Below, piece by piece: positions 39,001 through 54,000 of a DNA stretch of 64,000 bases. Position numbers and translations under genes: made by a program. Numbering within the stretch: the stretch's first letter is position 1; every line of letters starts with the position of its first letter. The DNA comes from Smittia aterrima (lineage: Eukaryota; Arthropoda; Insecta; Diptera; Chironomidae): NCBI GenBank assembly GCA_033063855.1, contig CP093831.1, positions 21,204,001 through 21,268,000 of the forward strand, in the 5' to 3' direction. A model generated the notes under the pieces. That model was given only the letters and a program-made list of their open reading frames with translations. It did not search any database and was not told the origin of the DNA.

Positions 39001-42000
39001 TGTTCATTTTAAATTAAAGTCCGACTTAAACACGAAAGCACATCGAGACAATAAAAATTTAATTTCAAAGCAGAAAGTTTGAATTATTTTATTGAGAGTT
39101 GTTTTGTCGGTTCTTCGTCGATGGTGAGACCTTTAAAGCCAACGTCCGAGTTGCAGTTTGTCGATTGGAAATAAAAGTTGCCATAACGTTCGAAGGAAAA
39201 ATTCATTGATTCTGTCAAGTTTCGATCGAGAGTGTGAAAAGCTTGATGTTCCATTATAAAAACAATCTAAGAGATTAAAAATTTCATTTCGAGTTTATCA
39301 GCAGAAAAATGTTTTTTGCTATCGACGACGACTTGCAAAATAATTTCTCATGAGAAATTCACATGAAAACATTCTTGATTAAAAATCACCGGAACGAGAG
39401 AGAACAAGGAAAGAAGCGTCTGCTGCGAACTTGCAGAGTCCATTAAAATTTGCACAGAAATTGATTTTCTTGCTTCTGTGGATTTTTTTACCTGATTCGA
39501 ACGTCTGGTGAGCATGGAACACTTTGACACTTTCTTCCTGGCAAAGGAAAACTTTGAGACGAAGAGTTCGCGCCCATGATTTTTGTCAAAGAACTAAAGA
39601 ACTTTAAAAAGCGTCTTCAAGTGTCTTTCCTTTTGTTCCACTCAACTGCACGATTGCACGATTCGCTTCACGGAAACTTACATTCGAAAGGAAGACCGAG
39701 AAGTTTTCAATTAATGTTCTGATATTAATTTTGTTTTCAGTGCTAAACTTTTCTGCTTCACTAAGCTCTCCCTTGAGTGGAGCAATTTGTAAATGCAGAT
39801 GCACAATTTCTTTTCACCGATTTTTCGTTTTACTTTCCTCACTTTTCACGAAATGATTAATCAGACACCAGCAGCATGTGTTGTGTTGAGACTTTCTTTT
39901 CACTTGTTTCACATTTTATTTCCCCAAACAAAACGTTTTTCTTTTTTTGTTTTTGACAAAACTGTAACAGATGAGAGAATCTTATATGAGGAAAGAGCTT
40001 CGAGTGATGTGAACATGACATCCTAGAAAATTTCTCATCCATTCGCTCCAAGCGCAGACATTGAATAGATCTCTTAGTGTCTCGTATTAACGAGAACGAA
40101 CATAATCCGGTGAAATAAATTTCGTTGAAGCCACAGTTTTGAATGCAAAGAATTTTAATGGAAGAAATTGGATTCTGATTCTCCGGCACTAGCATTTAAA
40201 TTTAGAATCACAATTTATGACCACGATGCGCCGACAGCAACGACGCGAACCTTACTGAGAAGCATAAATCGACAAAATAAATTTATTTGCATTCGGGTCG
40301 TGGGCAGGTGAAGAAACGTTAACGTCGTCGAATGGTAATGAATAGGCTTCTAGCACCTTTCTAGCAACGGTGTGTCGCTAATCATTTAGAAGTGAAGTAA
40401 ACAAATTCCTTGCTTCGCTTGCTAAGTGAAGAAAGTTATTTAAAACCTGTGTCACTGAGAGAAGAAAACTCAAATTTTGAATGGCATTTTAAAATCTTTC
40501 GCTTGTTATTAACACAAACTCGCAGATGGGGATAATTTCAGCAGAGAAAGACGAGAACACATGGCGTAAAATATGTGCCAGCCTAACAAGGTTTTGACAC
40601 TTGCGAGTGCGAAACGGTTTCGCGAAATTTATGATTCGCTGAAAGGTCGACCTAATCTGTTTAGCATTGAATTATCGCGTTCTTGTTTTTGAAGACTTAT
40701 GCACAAGAAAGTTCAGTTTTATTCGCGAAATGAGCCGGATGTTTCAAGAAGGAGCTTGTTCCGTTTTTCAACTACGACATTGCTAAATTCTTTCACTAAA
40801 TACTTTTTAATCTGAAACTTTAAACGAAGCCCGCAAAACTTCTAAAAGCCTCTTCAAATATTAAATTCTCTTTAATTATACAATTTAAATTAACGACTTC
40901 TCGTGAGAGTTTTCGTTACCTAGCAAATTTTCTGCGGATTTGACGAAAGTAATTTTATTTCTAATAAATTATGAAACGAGCAATCTTTTGTGAACAGTTC
41001 TAAAGTAGAGAACTTTCTCGTTTTCGGCATTAAATAATTAAATGCTTTTCAAAGATTTCTCGAAGTCTGAATCATGGTTAAAGAATAAATCTTTGTTGTT
41101 TTTGAAAATAAAAAACTTTTTCCGCTTTTCGTTGAAAATTAAAAACAGCAACAGAAATGTTTTCATCTCTACGGAAAAGATTTTAGCAGATCGAGAGAGT
41201 GAGAGGGAGGACGGAATTAAATCGTATTTTCATCAACACTTTCGACTTTGCTAAACCGTCTGGAAGTTCATGCAACGAGCAAATATTTGACTAAATGTTT
41301 CAAGTTTCAGCTTTCCCCCAAACAGATTTCAATTTCGTTTTTGGTTTTCCTTCGCATGGGGGAAAATCTTGGTGAATTAGCAAAGTTGTTTGACCTTTCG
41401 GATGAACATTTCTAAGGCAGGAAACCACTGGCAAACTAAAACTTTGGAATTTGTTTGATTGTGGCAGTTTCCAAAGATTTTTTCCCTAACTTTGTCAATG
41501 CTTTGAGAATTGCAAACTTCCATGTCTCTCACAGACGATAATGTACAACTTCAGATGAAAAATGATAAAAATGTATTTGGAAGTGGGCGGAGAAAAACAA
41601 CGATTTTCGAGAAGAGTCTTTAAAATTCTCAGCTTCCTGGACCAGTCATTAAAATCGTCTCGTTCCTTTGTCGTTACGTGTTTTCCGCTTAGTGAATTTT
41701 TCAATTTTCCTTTGTTTAATTTCTCGTTTTTTAAAGGACGCTTTCTTGCTTTCACTACATGTGAGAATTTGCGGTTTTCTACTGCAACGTGATTTATCGT
41801 TTTTTCGCTTCAGATGATTCACGCAAGTAAAATGCAAGAGAAAAAAAATCATTAAGGAAAGTGAGAAGCTAAATGAATTTATCAAAAGGAAATATCTCAA
41901 GTCATGTGCAACCGTTGGCAACGGTTGGTGGTAAACTATTTAGTTGTCATTACTAGAGAGTCGTGTCTGTGGAGCAAAATGACTTTTGCTTTTCTCACGC

Positions 42001-45000
42001 GAATCTCAGCAAATATTTGAGTGGTGTTTAATTAAATTCAATTTCGAGAAAGCCGTACGTATGATTAATCTCGTCCTCGTGCTCAAGCATAAGTTACATG
42101 ATAATGATGATAAGGCAAAACTTTTCAACTTCTTCTTGAGACGAACTTTTTTGCTCTTTGATGAAAAGTTTTGAAGGATTCTGAATGTTTGTTGATCCCT
42201 GAAAAATATCTTGTAATTTGCTCACTTTTCGCGAAACCGGCTTAAGAATTAAACTCGCAAATTAACATATTTAATCCTTTTTTTATAGGACGAAAGGCCC
42301 TAATAATTCATCCGCTTAACATGGAAAACACGAAAGAAATATTTCAGGAAAAATTGCTGCACACACTTCTCGGCTAATTGACAATTTGTTAGACGAGGAA
42401 AATTTTAATTTTTAATTACTTGATGCCTCAGAGCTTTTCAAGCTTCTTTATCGCTAATTTACTTCGACATAGTTAAGACGACGTTTTCATAATTTCGATG
42501 AATGGAGTGGAATGGAACATGCCTTTAAATAAAGGGCAGAAGGAATATGGCCGAAGGGCTCGGGCGAAGGTTAAATACATATTTCGAATCATAACTGCTT
42601 ATCATGCTTTTTCTTCTTCTTCTGGTAATTTATGGGTCTTTTTCTTCAACACAAAGTAAATAACATAAAAGCTTCACAGAACTCAAAATTGCTTAATTGC
42701 ATAACTCTAACTCATAATTGGATTCTTGCTAATTAACATCACAAAACGAAATGAAATAATAATATGTAACGCGTTAAGCAGATTCTACGCTCCTCGCTCT
42801 TCGGCGAATCGATGTTCACTGAAGCAGCTTCATTTCAAAATGTTCAATGAATGTTTCCCTAGCAACGAATGTCGCACAACTGTTGTGCAAGCAACGAAGC
42901 AACGATTCATGATTCAACGCTGAACGACAGTTAGGGGAAAACAGTTCTTCGACAGTAAATCGCAGCGAATTTTTCCTTAACGCCCAACACACTGTAATCC
43001 TTTCCTCACCCAGTTTCCTCGGTTGTTAGCACGATTCTCTTCATAGTCAATAATTCATTTCTGTCAGAGTAATTTTATTAGCAAGAGATTGCAAACATCG
43101 CTTGGAATAATACACCTTCAAATTACAATGTCTCAAATTATGAAAGTGAAAATTTACATTTGAATATTGTCTCTCTTGGATTGACGGGGCAAATAATTAT
43201 TCGCATTGTTGTATTGACAATGCGGTGGTAAATTAAAAATGGATCATACAAAAACTCTTTTACACTTACACACACAGGACAAACATTAATGCGACTCTTT
43301 GTTGGCTCATCAACATTTCCCCCGACGGTGACAGACCAACGAGCTTTGTTGAAAATAAAAAAAGTTTATGCAACAATCCGACAAGCAGGGCTTGTCATAT
43401 TTCTCCTCATGATCCAACGAATTCTTGTCAACTTTACTGGTAGATGGATGGCAGTTTTATCGATTTTTATTTCCAACAAGACCCTCGTTTACGTTTGTTT
43501 TCTTGTCTTGAAGGATCCTCCAAAGATAAATGTCTGTTTTGCATAGAGCAATCATAAACGACAATCACTTTTTTTCGTCGTATTCTTTGCGTTTCAACCT
43601 TCGAATGACGAAGCAGACTTGTTTTACCTTAGAAATTATTCAAGACGACTTCAGAGTGTTCGGATCAGAATTTCCTGCATTTATGTCAAAAAAGAAAACG
43701 CATAATGATTTGAAACAACCGAGAGTATCCCAATGAGAATCTTTTAAATTTTTAGTTCAGTTCCTCACTGGTGCCAGAACCGTAAAAACAAGTCAAAAAC
43801 AAGTAAATATCAGCGAGAATCGCCTCTAGAGATTCGAATGAACCTTGAAACAAAATCGGAATAGGGGACCGTCGATGTTTGAAGTCCTATTGAGTTTCCT
43901 TCTTTGCCAACAATCGTAAAACTTCTTCAAAGAAAGAAATTTTACTTTTGCGTTCTCCCTCGCATTCATCGACTCGGAATTTATTGAAATCGCGCTTTTT
44001 GCTTTTGAAGCACTTGTTATCACGGATTGTTTCAACGAATATTCATGTTGACTGATTTAAAGCTTCGGAATTTTCGTTACATTTCCTCGACGCGACAGTA
44101 TTAAGTTTTGTCCTCAACCAAATAATTGTCTACGATGATTCTATCTCTGTAAGTACTTTTTTTTTCGCTCGAAGAAGCATTTGACCGGCTGACACCGATA
44201 GTTATCCTTTATCAAAATAAATGCTCCCCAGCACGCACACGCACATAAAGAAGTTGGGTGCACATGTGACGCTCAATGATTTACGCTTGAAATTTCATAA
44301 AAAATGTCTGTAATCATGATACATTTGCGAGGGTGATTCCCGAAAAGGAATGCAAAGGGAGAGCTGGGACATATTTCTATTTGTGTGAGTTTGGGAAAAG
44401 CCGAGACTCGAACGAGGCCCATAATGTGCAATAATAAATCTATTTGAACTACTAAGGCGAAATTTATTAAAAGGGGGATTGCATCATTAAGTTAGATGAG
44501 ACCAAATGAAATGCTTGTAGCACCAGTTGTTTCCTAGAATTGCTTTCTTAGTTGCAGTTCATCCCTCAATCCTCAATCTTACTTATATCAGAAAATTCTG
44601 ATTTTATTGCTCTTGAATGTGGAATTCAAACTTTATCAACTCGTCGTTTTATTAAGAACTGCTTGAGATGCAAAGTAGCAGCTAAGTTGGGTTAGCTACC
44701 TCTGATTGAAGACTTTGTCTCTGACAATAATTGAAATCATATTGCACTTCCATATCGGGTAGAAGAATTCAGCTTAAGATTCTTTTATCGTCGAAGCTAT
44801 GAGAAACAGTGGATTACGAAGACGTGAAAGCGTTTTCGTGACGTTAAACCGAATAATGACAATCGACGAGACAGCAATAAATTAACATAATGAAACATCG
44901 TTCGTGTGTGAATCTCTTTTTGTGTAATTTTTCTAATCATACAAGACTCGTGGGCGAATGAAAAAAGTCTCATTTTACAGTTTCAAACTCTTTAAGCGAG

Positions 45001-48000
45001 CAGATTCAGTTCTGCATGAAAATTAATTGAATGAATACTCGATCGACTGCTGATATTCTGTGTGGGAGTTTGCTGAAGAAACTGCTAAAGTATCGCAATC
45101 ACGCTTTGTTTATTCTTTATTCGATACACGAACATTCTCTGTGTGGCTGTTTGCAAGCGTTGTTCATGTCAGATATGCGCTCAAAATATTTTGAAATGGA
45201 ATTAATTCGTTTGATGACTTCGGGCTGCAATATATTTCTCCTCAGCCACTAAATTAAATTGTTATAAAACGGAAAGCGACAAATGCGTGTTACGGAATTT
45301 CAACACAATAAAATATAGTCGGAGATATTATTGGCGCGAGGAAAAATCTCTTCCGTTTCATCGTTTCATCAAAGCATATTGCACATTTAACATTGAAAAT
45401 CGTCGATTTTAAATCGGAGAATTCATTGAATTTCAGAAAACGAGAATCGAGTTGTTTGCTATGCGGCTTGCATGCTATAAAGTTGCATATTAAACTCTAT
45501 AAATGAAATTCACGAGCCAAAATCTCGAGTGGCTCGATGTGGGTAAAAAGCGTTGAACGGAATTTAATTTTTCTCCACGTTCTTCTCAATGGCTCTCAAC
45601 TCGAGACATTCGAGACATTGATAAAGTTACCAGCTTTTGTGCAATGCAAACAAACAAAAACATTCAGAAAGGAGGGAAGAACGAGCAGCTTAAATGCGTT
45701 TAATGTTCATTGAAAGAGGGAGCATTGAAGATTGAATGCGAAGATTTGAGTTGAAAATTAGCAGCTAGGAACACGAAGGTTTAAATCCTTGAATGAGCTT
45801 CATTCAGAAAAGCATTTCCTTGATTTTCCGCTTCTTTTATCTCGCAAAAACATTGATAAACGACGAGAGGGTCGAGAAAAATTTTGCAGTCGCTTGAATT
45901 GAACAAAAATGAATCAAAAAGAAACATAAAACATATACAGACAAATATTGCTGTTGCGTAACCAATAATTATCGCTTCACGTTACATTAAAATCGCTTCT
46001 ATGAAGGGATGGAAATTTATGTCGATTTCGGTCTCGTTCGTTATCTTAATTTATGATGAACTGTAAAGCGTCATTTGAATCAACTTTGGAGCTTAATTGG
46101 CATTTTAATTGCGAAATAAAATTATCTTTGCTCCAAAACCAGATCTGTTGTTTATCGTTGATTCCCAGAGAGTTAAACAAATTGCTTTACGTGCTAGCTA
46201 TAAGTAGAAAAGGTGACAAACGATGTTGTGCACATCAGTTTTATAGTTTTTTCATTCCGAAAGACGAGAAGCGTGAAGCGATACAAGTCGTGCTGTATCT
46301 TACGCGCCTCGATCATATATCAACTGAGTAAATTGAGTTTTATAGAATCTCATGATTGCATCATGCTTGTGCATCTCGTCGAGCTCCTTTCTTAACCACA
46401 ATAACCGCATCCATTTACTGATTTAATCATAAATTTTCAATGAAGCCAAAAGGTACAGAAAGCTGAATGACTCGATTAAATTTTCTTTAATAACTCAGGA
46501 AAATGTAAAGCAAAAAGTTTACTCGTAAACCATTTTTCAGAGAGAAATAATCTGGTATGAGTTTGTCTGATCTTCTGCTTTCAATGTAAATTGAAGCTCA
46601 TTTCAGTTATTCCTAGAATTTTTAGTTATTTAAAGAGCCCGATTAAAGTATTGGAACGGCATAAGCTTACTAAGAATTCAGTGGAGTTAAATTTTTAATC
46701 TAATTCTGCCAGAGTTAGATTAAATCAAAGTCAACTTGACATTGTCAAGTCAGCATTCATTACTTGCATGCAAGTAAGATTATGTTTTTCGATGAGCGCT
46801 CCAAGCGATGAAAATATCACTAGCAGTAGCCGTGAATGACATCTCGTGTTTATATTTTCGTTTTTAGAAGAAAACTGTGGCGAGATGTGGAACTACGCGA
46901 GAAATTCACCATGCAGCGGCGGTTTTAGAAGCTCATGAATGCTTAAATTATTTATTTTCATATAGGGGTTCCCTTCTGCTTGGGAATTTAGCAAGAAGTT
47001 GACCTTGAAAAGAAATAAAATTTCAACCTACCTCATCTCGCTTTGTTGAGCAGGTTGCTGATGAATTTGTGGATGATGAACGAAAGTTTGCGGTGTCTTG
47101 ACTGGCGTTTTCAATTTGCTCGCTTGCTTGTACCGACTTAAGCTGAAGAAAAGACTTAGAACAGCCTTTAACCTTCCGTTACAAATTTCCGTTGCTGTGA
47201 TTGATTCGAGTCCACCGACTTGATTCTGACGAAGGACTCCAAGACAAGCTTCAACATTATCGAACTAAAAAAAAAGACAGAAAATCTTTTATTAGCAACA
47301 AGTTTGTTTTCAAGTTGAAGGTCAAGTTCACGTAAACTTAGACAATAATAATGAGAGATTCTGTCAGAATATCAGTTTCCGTGCACATGATTCATAACAA
47401 AGACTAAATTACTATAATTAAAGATATTTCACAGCCATAAAATAAAACGCGAGAACATCATTTGTTCTTTTTCAAGCAGCCGAGACGTTGAAGGAATTTC
47501 ATTCATCTATCTTCGCCAAATGGAAATAAGAAGATTTTGATAAATTTTAATACTTCTAAATAAGTTTGATGAACTGTAAGAATAATTTTGCGTAATATTT
47601 CTTTTCTTCACACACGAATTTTTCATTAGAATTAAAACGCTTCATTGTCAGCTTGACGATGGATGATGAATTGAAATGTTTACATTATGCAAGTGTTAGA
47701 GGAACGACAGTTTCCATTATTCGTTCGTCGTGTCAAGTGAACTGACTTTCATTCTGTCTCAACATTAACAATCTCAATCTAACCCAACATGCGTTATCCA
47801 CTGTTATGCAAATGGAGGTTTGAAGTAAAGCCACACAATATGTCGAGGCGCACAGTTTCATTTCTTATTAGATTTGCATAATTCCGTTAGAGGATTCGTT
47901 TGCGGGTGGTAAATGTTTCCGAAGAGAACAAAGGCGCGTCAGCTCACAACATCTGAGTCAACATCCTTTATGCTTCTGAGAAACAATTGAATTAATTTCC

Positions 48001-51000
48001 TGACAAAACTTTTTTTCGATGAAGAACCACCAGAGAGTGAGAAGTTTAAGCGGTAAACAAGCCTTAAGATTACTAGAAAAGCCGCAAGAATTTCCGTCTG
48101 GTTTTATTCATGAGAATAACGACGAAATGTTAAATATCATTCACAACACTCGAAACGGGTTCTGCATCAATGTAACTAAAGATGTTTAGTGACGAAGCAT
48201 ATAGCACACAGCATCAGCAGCTTATGCTAGCTTTGATCGTTTTCTTTTGTCTCGATCGTAAATAAGAATGATGTAATAAAGTTTCATTAGCGAAATGTAC
48301 AGAATAATCGAATGCAGTCTATTGAAAGCATTCGCTAATGAGCAGAAAAATGTGAGAACTGTGTCCACAAATAACGTAACAATAAGATCGATATCCGGAA
48401 ATCAAGGTTTATCAGAAATTGCAGACTTGTTTAACAAACTTGTGAAGGTTGATTGAACAGTAGCTAAGCTCGTGAGGCCCGAAACCTTCAAAAATAAATT
48501 TTGGCTTTAACCTCTAACCTTTTAACGACTTCAATTCAGCAAAACAGTCTCGCTCGCAACAAAAGAATCTCTAATTGATCGTTTGCCAATTGAGGCTTTC
48601 ATACTTTCAACATTTGCAATGATTCACGATGTTTTCTGTTTTATAATTCAATTCGCCCACTCGGCGTCATCTTAGTTTTCAAAATATGAAATTGAATTGA
48701 TTATTTCAAAGTTGGCAAACGAGTAAATTTTCTCAGGAAAAATTCTGACTCAGCGAGAGACGAATCGAAAACGCTTGCGTGGGAGTCGATTAACAACTTC
48801 GCAAGACGCATTTTGGTTTCGCAATACGAATCATAATCATAATGGATTAATAGCAGCATATTTCTCCATCTCCTGGATACAACATAACAAAGGGAGTTGA
48901 GAGAGGGAGAGACGAAGATTATAAATGAATGTGGCGAATGATTTCATTAATAACAATAAAATAAATGGTAATGATAACTAAATTCCGTTGTTCTCGACTT
49001 CTCTCAGAAACTTTATTGTTGGTTTTGTGACTCATTTACGAGATGCTGAATGAACTTATCGAATAGTTACGCTATAGAAAAAGCTGTGGCTACGTTGAGA
49101 AGCTAGTAGCCAATAAAATTAACTGCACGAACGTTTCAAAAGCTTTTATGACTTTTGTGTTTCTGGGTGATTGGAACTTGAATGTTTGCTTTGCAGATTT
49201 TTACGCAAAAGTTTGAGAGCAAGTTAAGAGTCGGAAGCTGAAATTGTCCCTGGAGTTAGTCATTTGACTGAATTCAGGTCAATGAATTTATTTTCCTTTA
49301 ATTGCACAATCTTCCGCTTTGCTTTTAGCTCCGACTTATAAATTTCTTGAATCGGCTTAAAAGATTTTTGATTTTCGCGGGTGACGAGTGAAGGAATTTT
49401 ATGCTCGCTCTTTGCTTAATCCCATCAGATCATTTAAGCGATGAAAGACGTAATCGTTTAAGTTTTTAAAAAATATAAAATTTTTGTATATTTAAAAACG
49501 AATTTAATAAATTTTTCTCTCCAAAGTTGAGTATGCAACTTTGAATCTGATCTTTCTTTCATCTGATTTATTAGACTTAAAGTCTTTTTCGTTTTTCCAT
49601 TCCCTGTTCGGTGTAAAAGTGAATTTCAGAGCAAAATCAGTAAAATAATGACTCAGTAAAACATGTGTAATCTTGATGAATGCTTTAACTTTGCAAATGT
49701 GAGAGCAAGAGAGAGATTGAAAGAAAAACAGATATCATCATATGTTTTGATGTTTTGACTACCTTTCGGTCATAAAAGTCTCGTTGTGTACGAAAAGTCC
49801 CCGCAGCGAACAGCAAAGCACCGAAAAATGCATCAGCAATGACCTTAACTGCGATGAATTCAATGTCGGGAATTTTTAGGGTTTTTCATCCGAAGGATGG
49901 AACACTCTATTATGGTCGCTTTGTCTGTGGTCTTTGGTCTGATGTCCGTGATTGAGATAACTCGCGAACGCAATGAGCTAGCAAATTGATTTCTTCACCA
50001 GTCGATAAAGAATTAAAATTGGGAAAAGTACTTTTGAGGATTTTTGGCTAGCTCATCAGGATCAGGCCCACGGGCCCAAAATCTGGAATCTCCATACAAC
50101 TTCTTTCTCTTTGGAGTTAGAGTTTTCATTTGTTCACATGAAATGATCAGCTGGTCACGACTAAGCGATAAATCTCAGAAAATCCAAGCTCCACACATTG
50201 GATCCACCTCTGGTGAGCTCAAAGTGGAACTTCGTTCCCTTTGGAGTTAGAGCATTGAGATGTTCACAAAAAATGTTCATCTGGTCAAGATAAAGCAATA
50301 AATCCCAGAAAATCCAAGGTTCACACATTGGATCCACCTCTGGTGAGCTCAAAGTGAAACTTTGTTCCCTTTAAATAAAATGTCCCCTGTAACCAGTCCA
50401 ACAGATGAAAAACCCTACAGTAAGTTCGTTACGAACTGCTACTGCCACTTGTTTAATCGTAAGATTCTAAAACAAGAACCTTTTTATGTTTTAAATATTG
50501 CATTGAAAAATCTATTTACTTTTAATTCCAGGATCCAAAAATATTGCTCTAAATCGTTCTGCTGTTCACTGTGAGCTGAAACTGTATGAAAACCTCGATA
50601 TGGAGTTGATTGAAACCACGAGATTCAAGATTAAATTAAAGTTTATTTAAGGCTCTTTCCATCGTCCCAGTTGATTATTGGTCGAAAAACGTTTTATGCT
50701 CATGGGTTCGAATTATTCTCAAAACTCAGAGATGAAGTTGAAGGAGAAAAACAATTTTAAGCTCGGCTTATGATTTATGAGTTCTTTAAACTTTATGAAG
50801 CTGAACGACACGTCTTTTGAATATTAATTCAAAATGCAAATGCACTGTCGAGTTGTTATCGCAATTAACTTGATCAAGTTCCGTTGTCGATCAATTTTCA
50901 ACGCATTGTACTTATCAATTCTTTTTGTAGAAACTTTAATTGATGATTACGTGATGCGACTCTGCATTTAACAATTTAATTTATGAGACAAAAGGCTTCA

Positions 51001-54000
51001 ATTCAAAATCGATTTTATTTTGACGATTTTCCGATTCGTTGATTGCCGCAAATTGCAGTTTATTTTCGTATGTACTCTTTCTCTCTCGTCAGTTTTCGAT
51101 TGATAGCAACTTTATTAATTTAGTTTTCCGATATTCACGGTTCAGAATGAAATTATAGCTTTCGTTTGAGAATTAATCCAGCTGTGCAATGACGTTAATT
51201 AAACATCCTTTCAACTTTTCCAATTGTTGTCGCTTGTCACTAGCATAAAGTTCATTTTTTGCGGAAAAAAAAATTTCGCCATTATTTTTCTCGTCTGCCG
51301 GCACAAAACTTGCACAACAATCTGAATGTTAATGCTAACGCTACTCATAACAAATTAAAACGAGTCTCACATTCTTTAAAGTTTGCAATGTGATTGCGAC
51401 ACGAGCTTCGCATGAATAAATGAGCAAAATGTTTATTCTGATTATTTAAAATTCTCTACGAGTAACTTGACTTGACAAACCGTTGTGTGAGATTGATAGG
51501 CCACTCATTGTGATGAGAACTTCGAGTGCTCTTATCGCCACACAACACTTTAATGTTGACGTGCTCATCTCGCCGCAGAAACATTAAAAATTTCATTGTA
51601 AACATTGTTGTTAAATTGAAAAGTAACTATTTGCACAACTCTCGGCAAAAAAGAGAGCGAAAACACGAGTGATAATTATTATGATACACAATCAAAAAGC
51701 AGAGAAGCAAGAGTCGAACGAGGAATGAACAGTTAAGAAGACAACTGTGATGTTAACATGTTTAAGGATAGAAAAATTCTTATGAGCAGGGTTCTCCCGA
51801 AGAGGTTATTAAATTATAAAAACATAAATGCAACGGCAACTTCAGGGCGGACTATGTTTTAATGAGAAAAGTGGATTTACGTATGTGATGAGAAGCGTAG
51901 ACTTTTGCTTCAAACGTGACCTAAAGCGATGACTAATGAGCTAATAATTCTACTCCGTTTTGCGAGTTACAGTTATTGTCACCCACCGGCTATGATCGTT
52001 TTATTAATTAACAACAATAATCTCTGAATGACAATGGACATTGTATTAATCAAATTAATTTAGTAAAACATTTTGAGTCATGAATGAAATTCAAGCGAAG
52101 AGCCATGCGAAACAATCATTAAATTAATAAATGTCTTGTTTACTGGGAAACAATTCAAACAATTGACTCCCACGCCTTTTTCGATTATAGGCTTTTCTGA
52201 TATCATGTCCATCACGAGAGATAATCCCGAATCAAAATGCTTGAGAACCAACAAACTTTTATGGAGATTGATGCAGGTAACAACAAAATTTCCCGAAATC
52301 GCGCGAAAAAATCTTCCAGACGTAAATAATATCTCAGAGAGGCGAGAGACAGCAGACATAAAGAAGTCATAATTTAGCGTTGATGGATCGATTGAGAACC
52401 TTCGCACGTCAGATTTTGTGTTCACTCTATTCCTCGTCATATTTAAGATTGACTGATTTTCGTTGGCTGAGGTTCGGGTTTCGATTTATTTATTTGTTTG
52501 TTTGGTCTTCTTTCTCTCTTTTGTTGCACAACAATCAACAGTTGAAATAGGATGACGGTTTATTAAGGATTCTATTTGCAGAGGAAGACGGCGAGACAAT
52601 TTTACCTTTTAGCTAATGGACTCGATGTTTATACAGCAATAAAATTCGGTTTCAAAGAGAAATCACTGAGAAAAATATTTTTTTATTTTCACAAGTCACA
52701 AAATATTTTAATTTAGCATAGAAAATTCTTCTTTTACTAATTGTGTTTAACTCATAAAACGAATTGATTGCAAAAACTTTTCTTTCTTCAATTGATTTGT
52801 CATAGTTTCACGGGTTTAATCGCCGCGAATGAGATAAACTTGAGACCTTACACAATCTACCGAACCGATCGCCGATCATAAGATGACTGAAAATATTTTT
52901 TACTTCTCTTTCCTCCTCATTCGTTTCATTGTTTTCGCATTGTTTTGTTGCTTCATCATGCCATCAATAAATTATTCAATTATTTTCTACTCTGAGACGA
53001 TTAATTAAATTATTCACTCTAAGCACTCTCTTATCACTTTTGCTTCTTATCAATTTTCTGTGAAACGAACAGATATTTTTTAAATGAATGTTTTATTTTC
53101 CGTTAATGTTTCATCTTTCTATGTTGTTTTCTAAGTTCAACAACCGTTTAATGTTGACTGGAAGTATTAAACTGGAAAGCATGAAAGCGTTGAATGATTT
53201 TTTTGATTCCGATTGAGATTGAAAGTCCAATTTATTAAGGAAATATTTGGTTTTGCAGGCTCTTGTCATTAGTTTGATTAACTTCCTTAGCTATTTAGTA
53301 TCTTAACCTATTAATTAAAAATTGTATCAAACTAAACTCGAACGAAAACCTTTACATGAGGTAACTTTAAATTCGTGATCGAACATCTGTTTCCCATTCA
53401 TTCTTAGTTCGAGAAGCTTTAATTAGAGGAAAATAGAATTAGGTTTTCTCGTTTAAAAATAATTCAAAATAAATTCAGAAGAAGAAATTTTACGCAACTA
53501 AGAATTAAACTCATTGATAAAAAGAGAAAGAAAATTTCTGAAAAAATTATAGAAATGTGAAGGTATAAATTGAAATCATTAAGTTGAAATGTTGCAATTC
53601 AATTTTCCTCTTGATCAACTGCTCTTGTCCGTTTATCAGAATGATGTACTATTTCAATTGAAATAATTCATTGCACGTAAGTAAATCAAGAAATATTTTA
53701 TGAAATGGACAACCGAAGCACAATCAACTGTCGACTGAGCTTCCGATTTGTGACATGCAAGGACAACAATTAAAAAATATTTCATCTCTCGAGTTGCTTT
53801 TAATTGAGTTCTCGCTTGCCAGCACACACGGATAACGAACGTGCTAGCTGAATTTCTAATTCCTTATGTAATTTGTTCGAGGAACATGCTTGTAAGTTTT
53901 CAAAAGCACTCGACTCTGAATCAATGAGTTTAGATTTGTTCAGATAATTTTTCTTCTCATTTGCGAGTCTATACGATGCTGTTGATTGCTTTAGGTAAGT

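Noticed and set aside
46694..46724. MicroRNA precursor at the intronic hairpin
   Set aside because: Stem of 14 bp with a 3-nt loop is too short for a metazoan pre-miRNA.
52078..52440. 120-codon minus-strand ORF in a sickie intron
   Set aside because: No conserved motif and no in-phase splice partners; looks like a chance frame.
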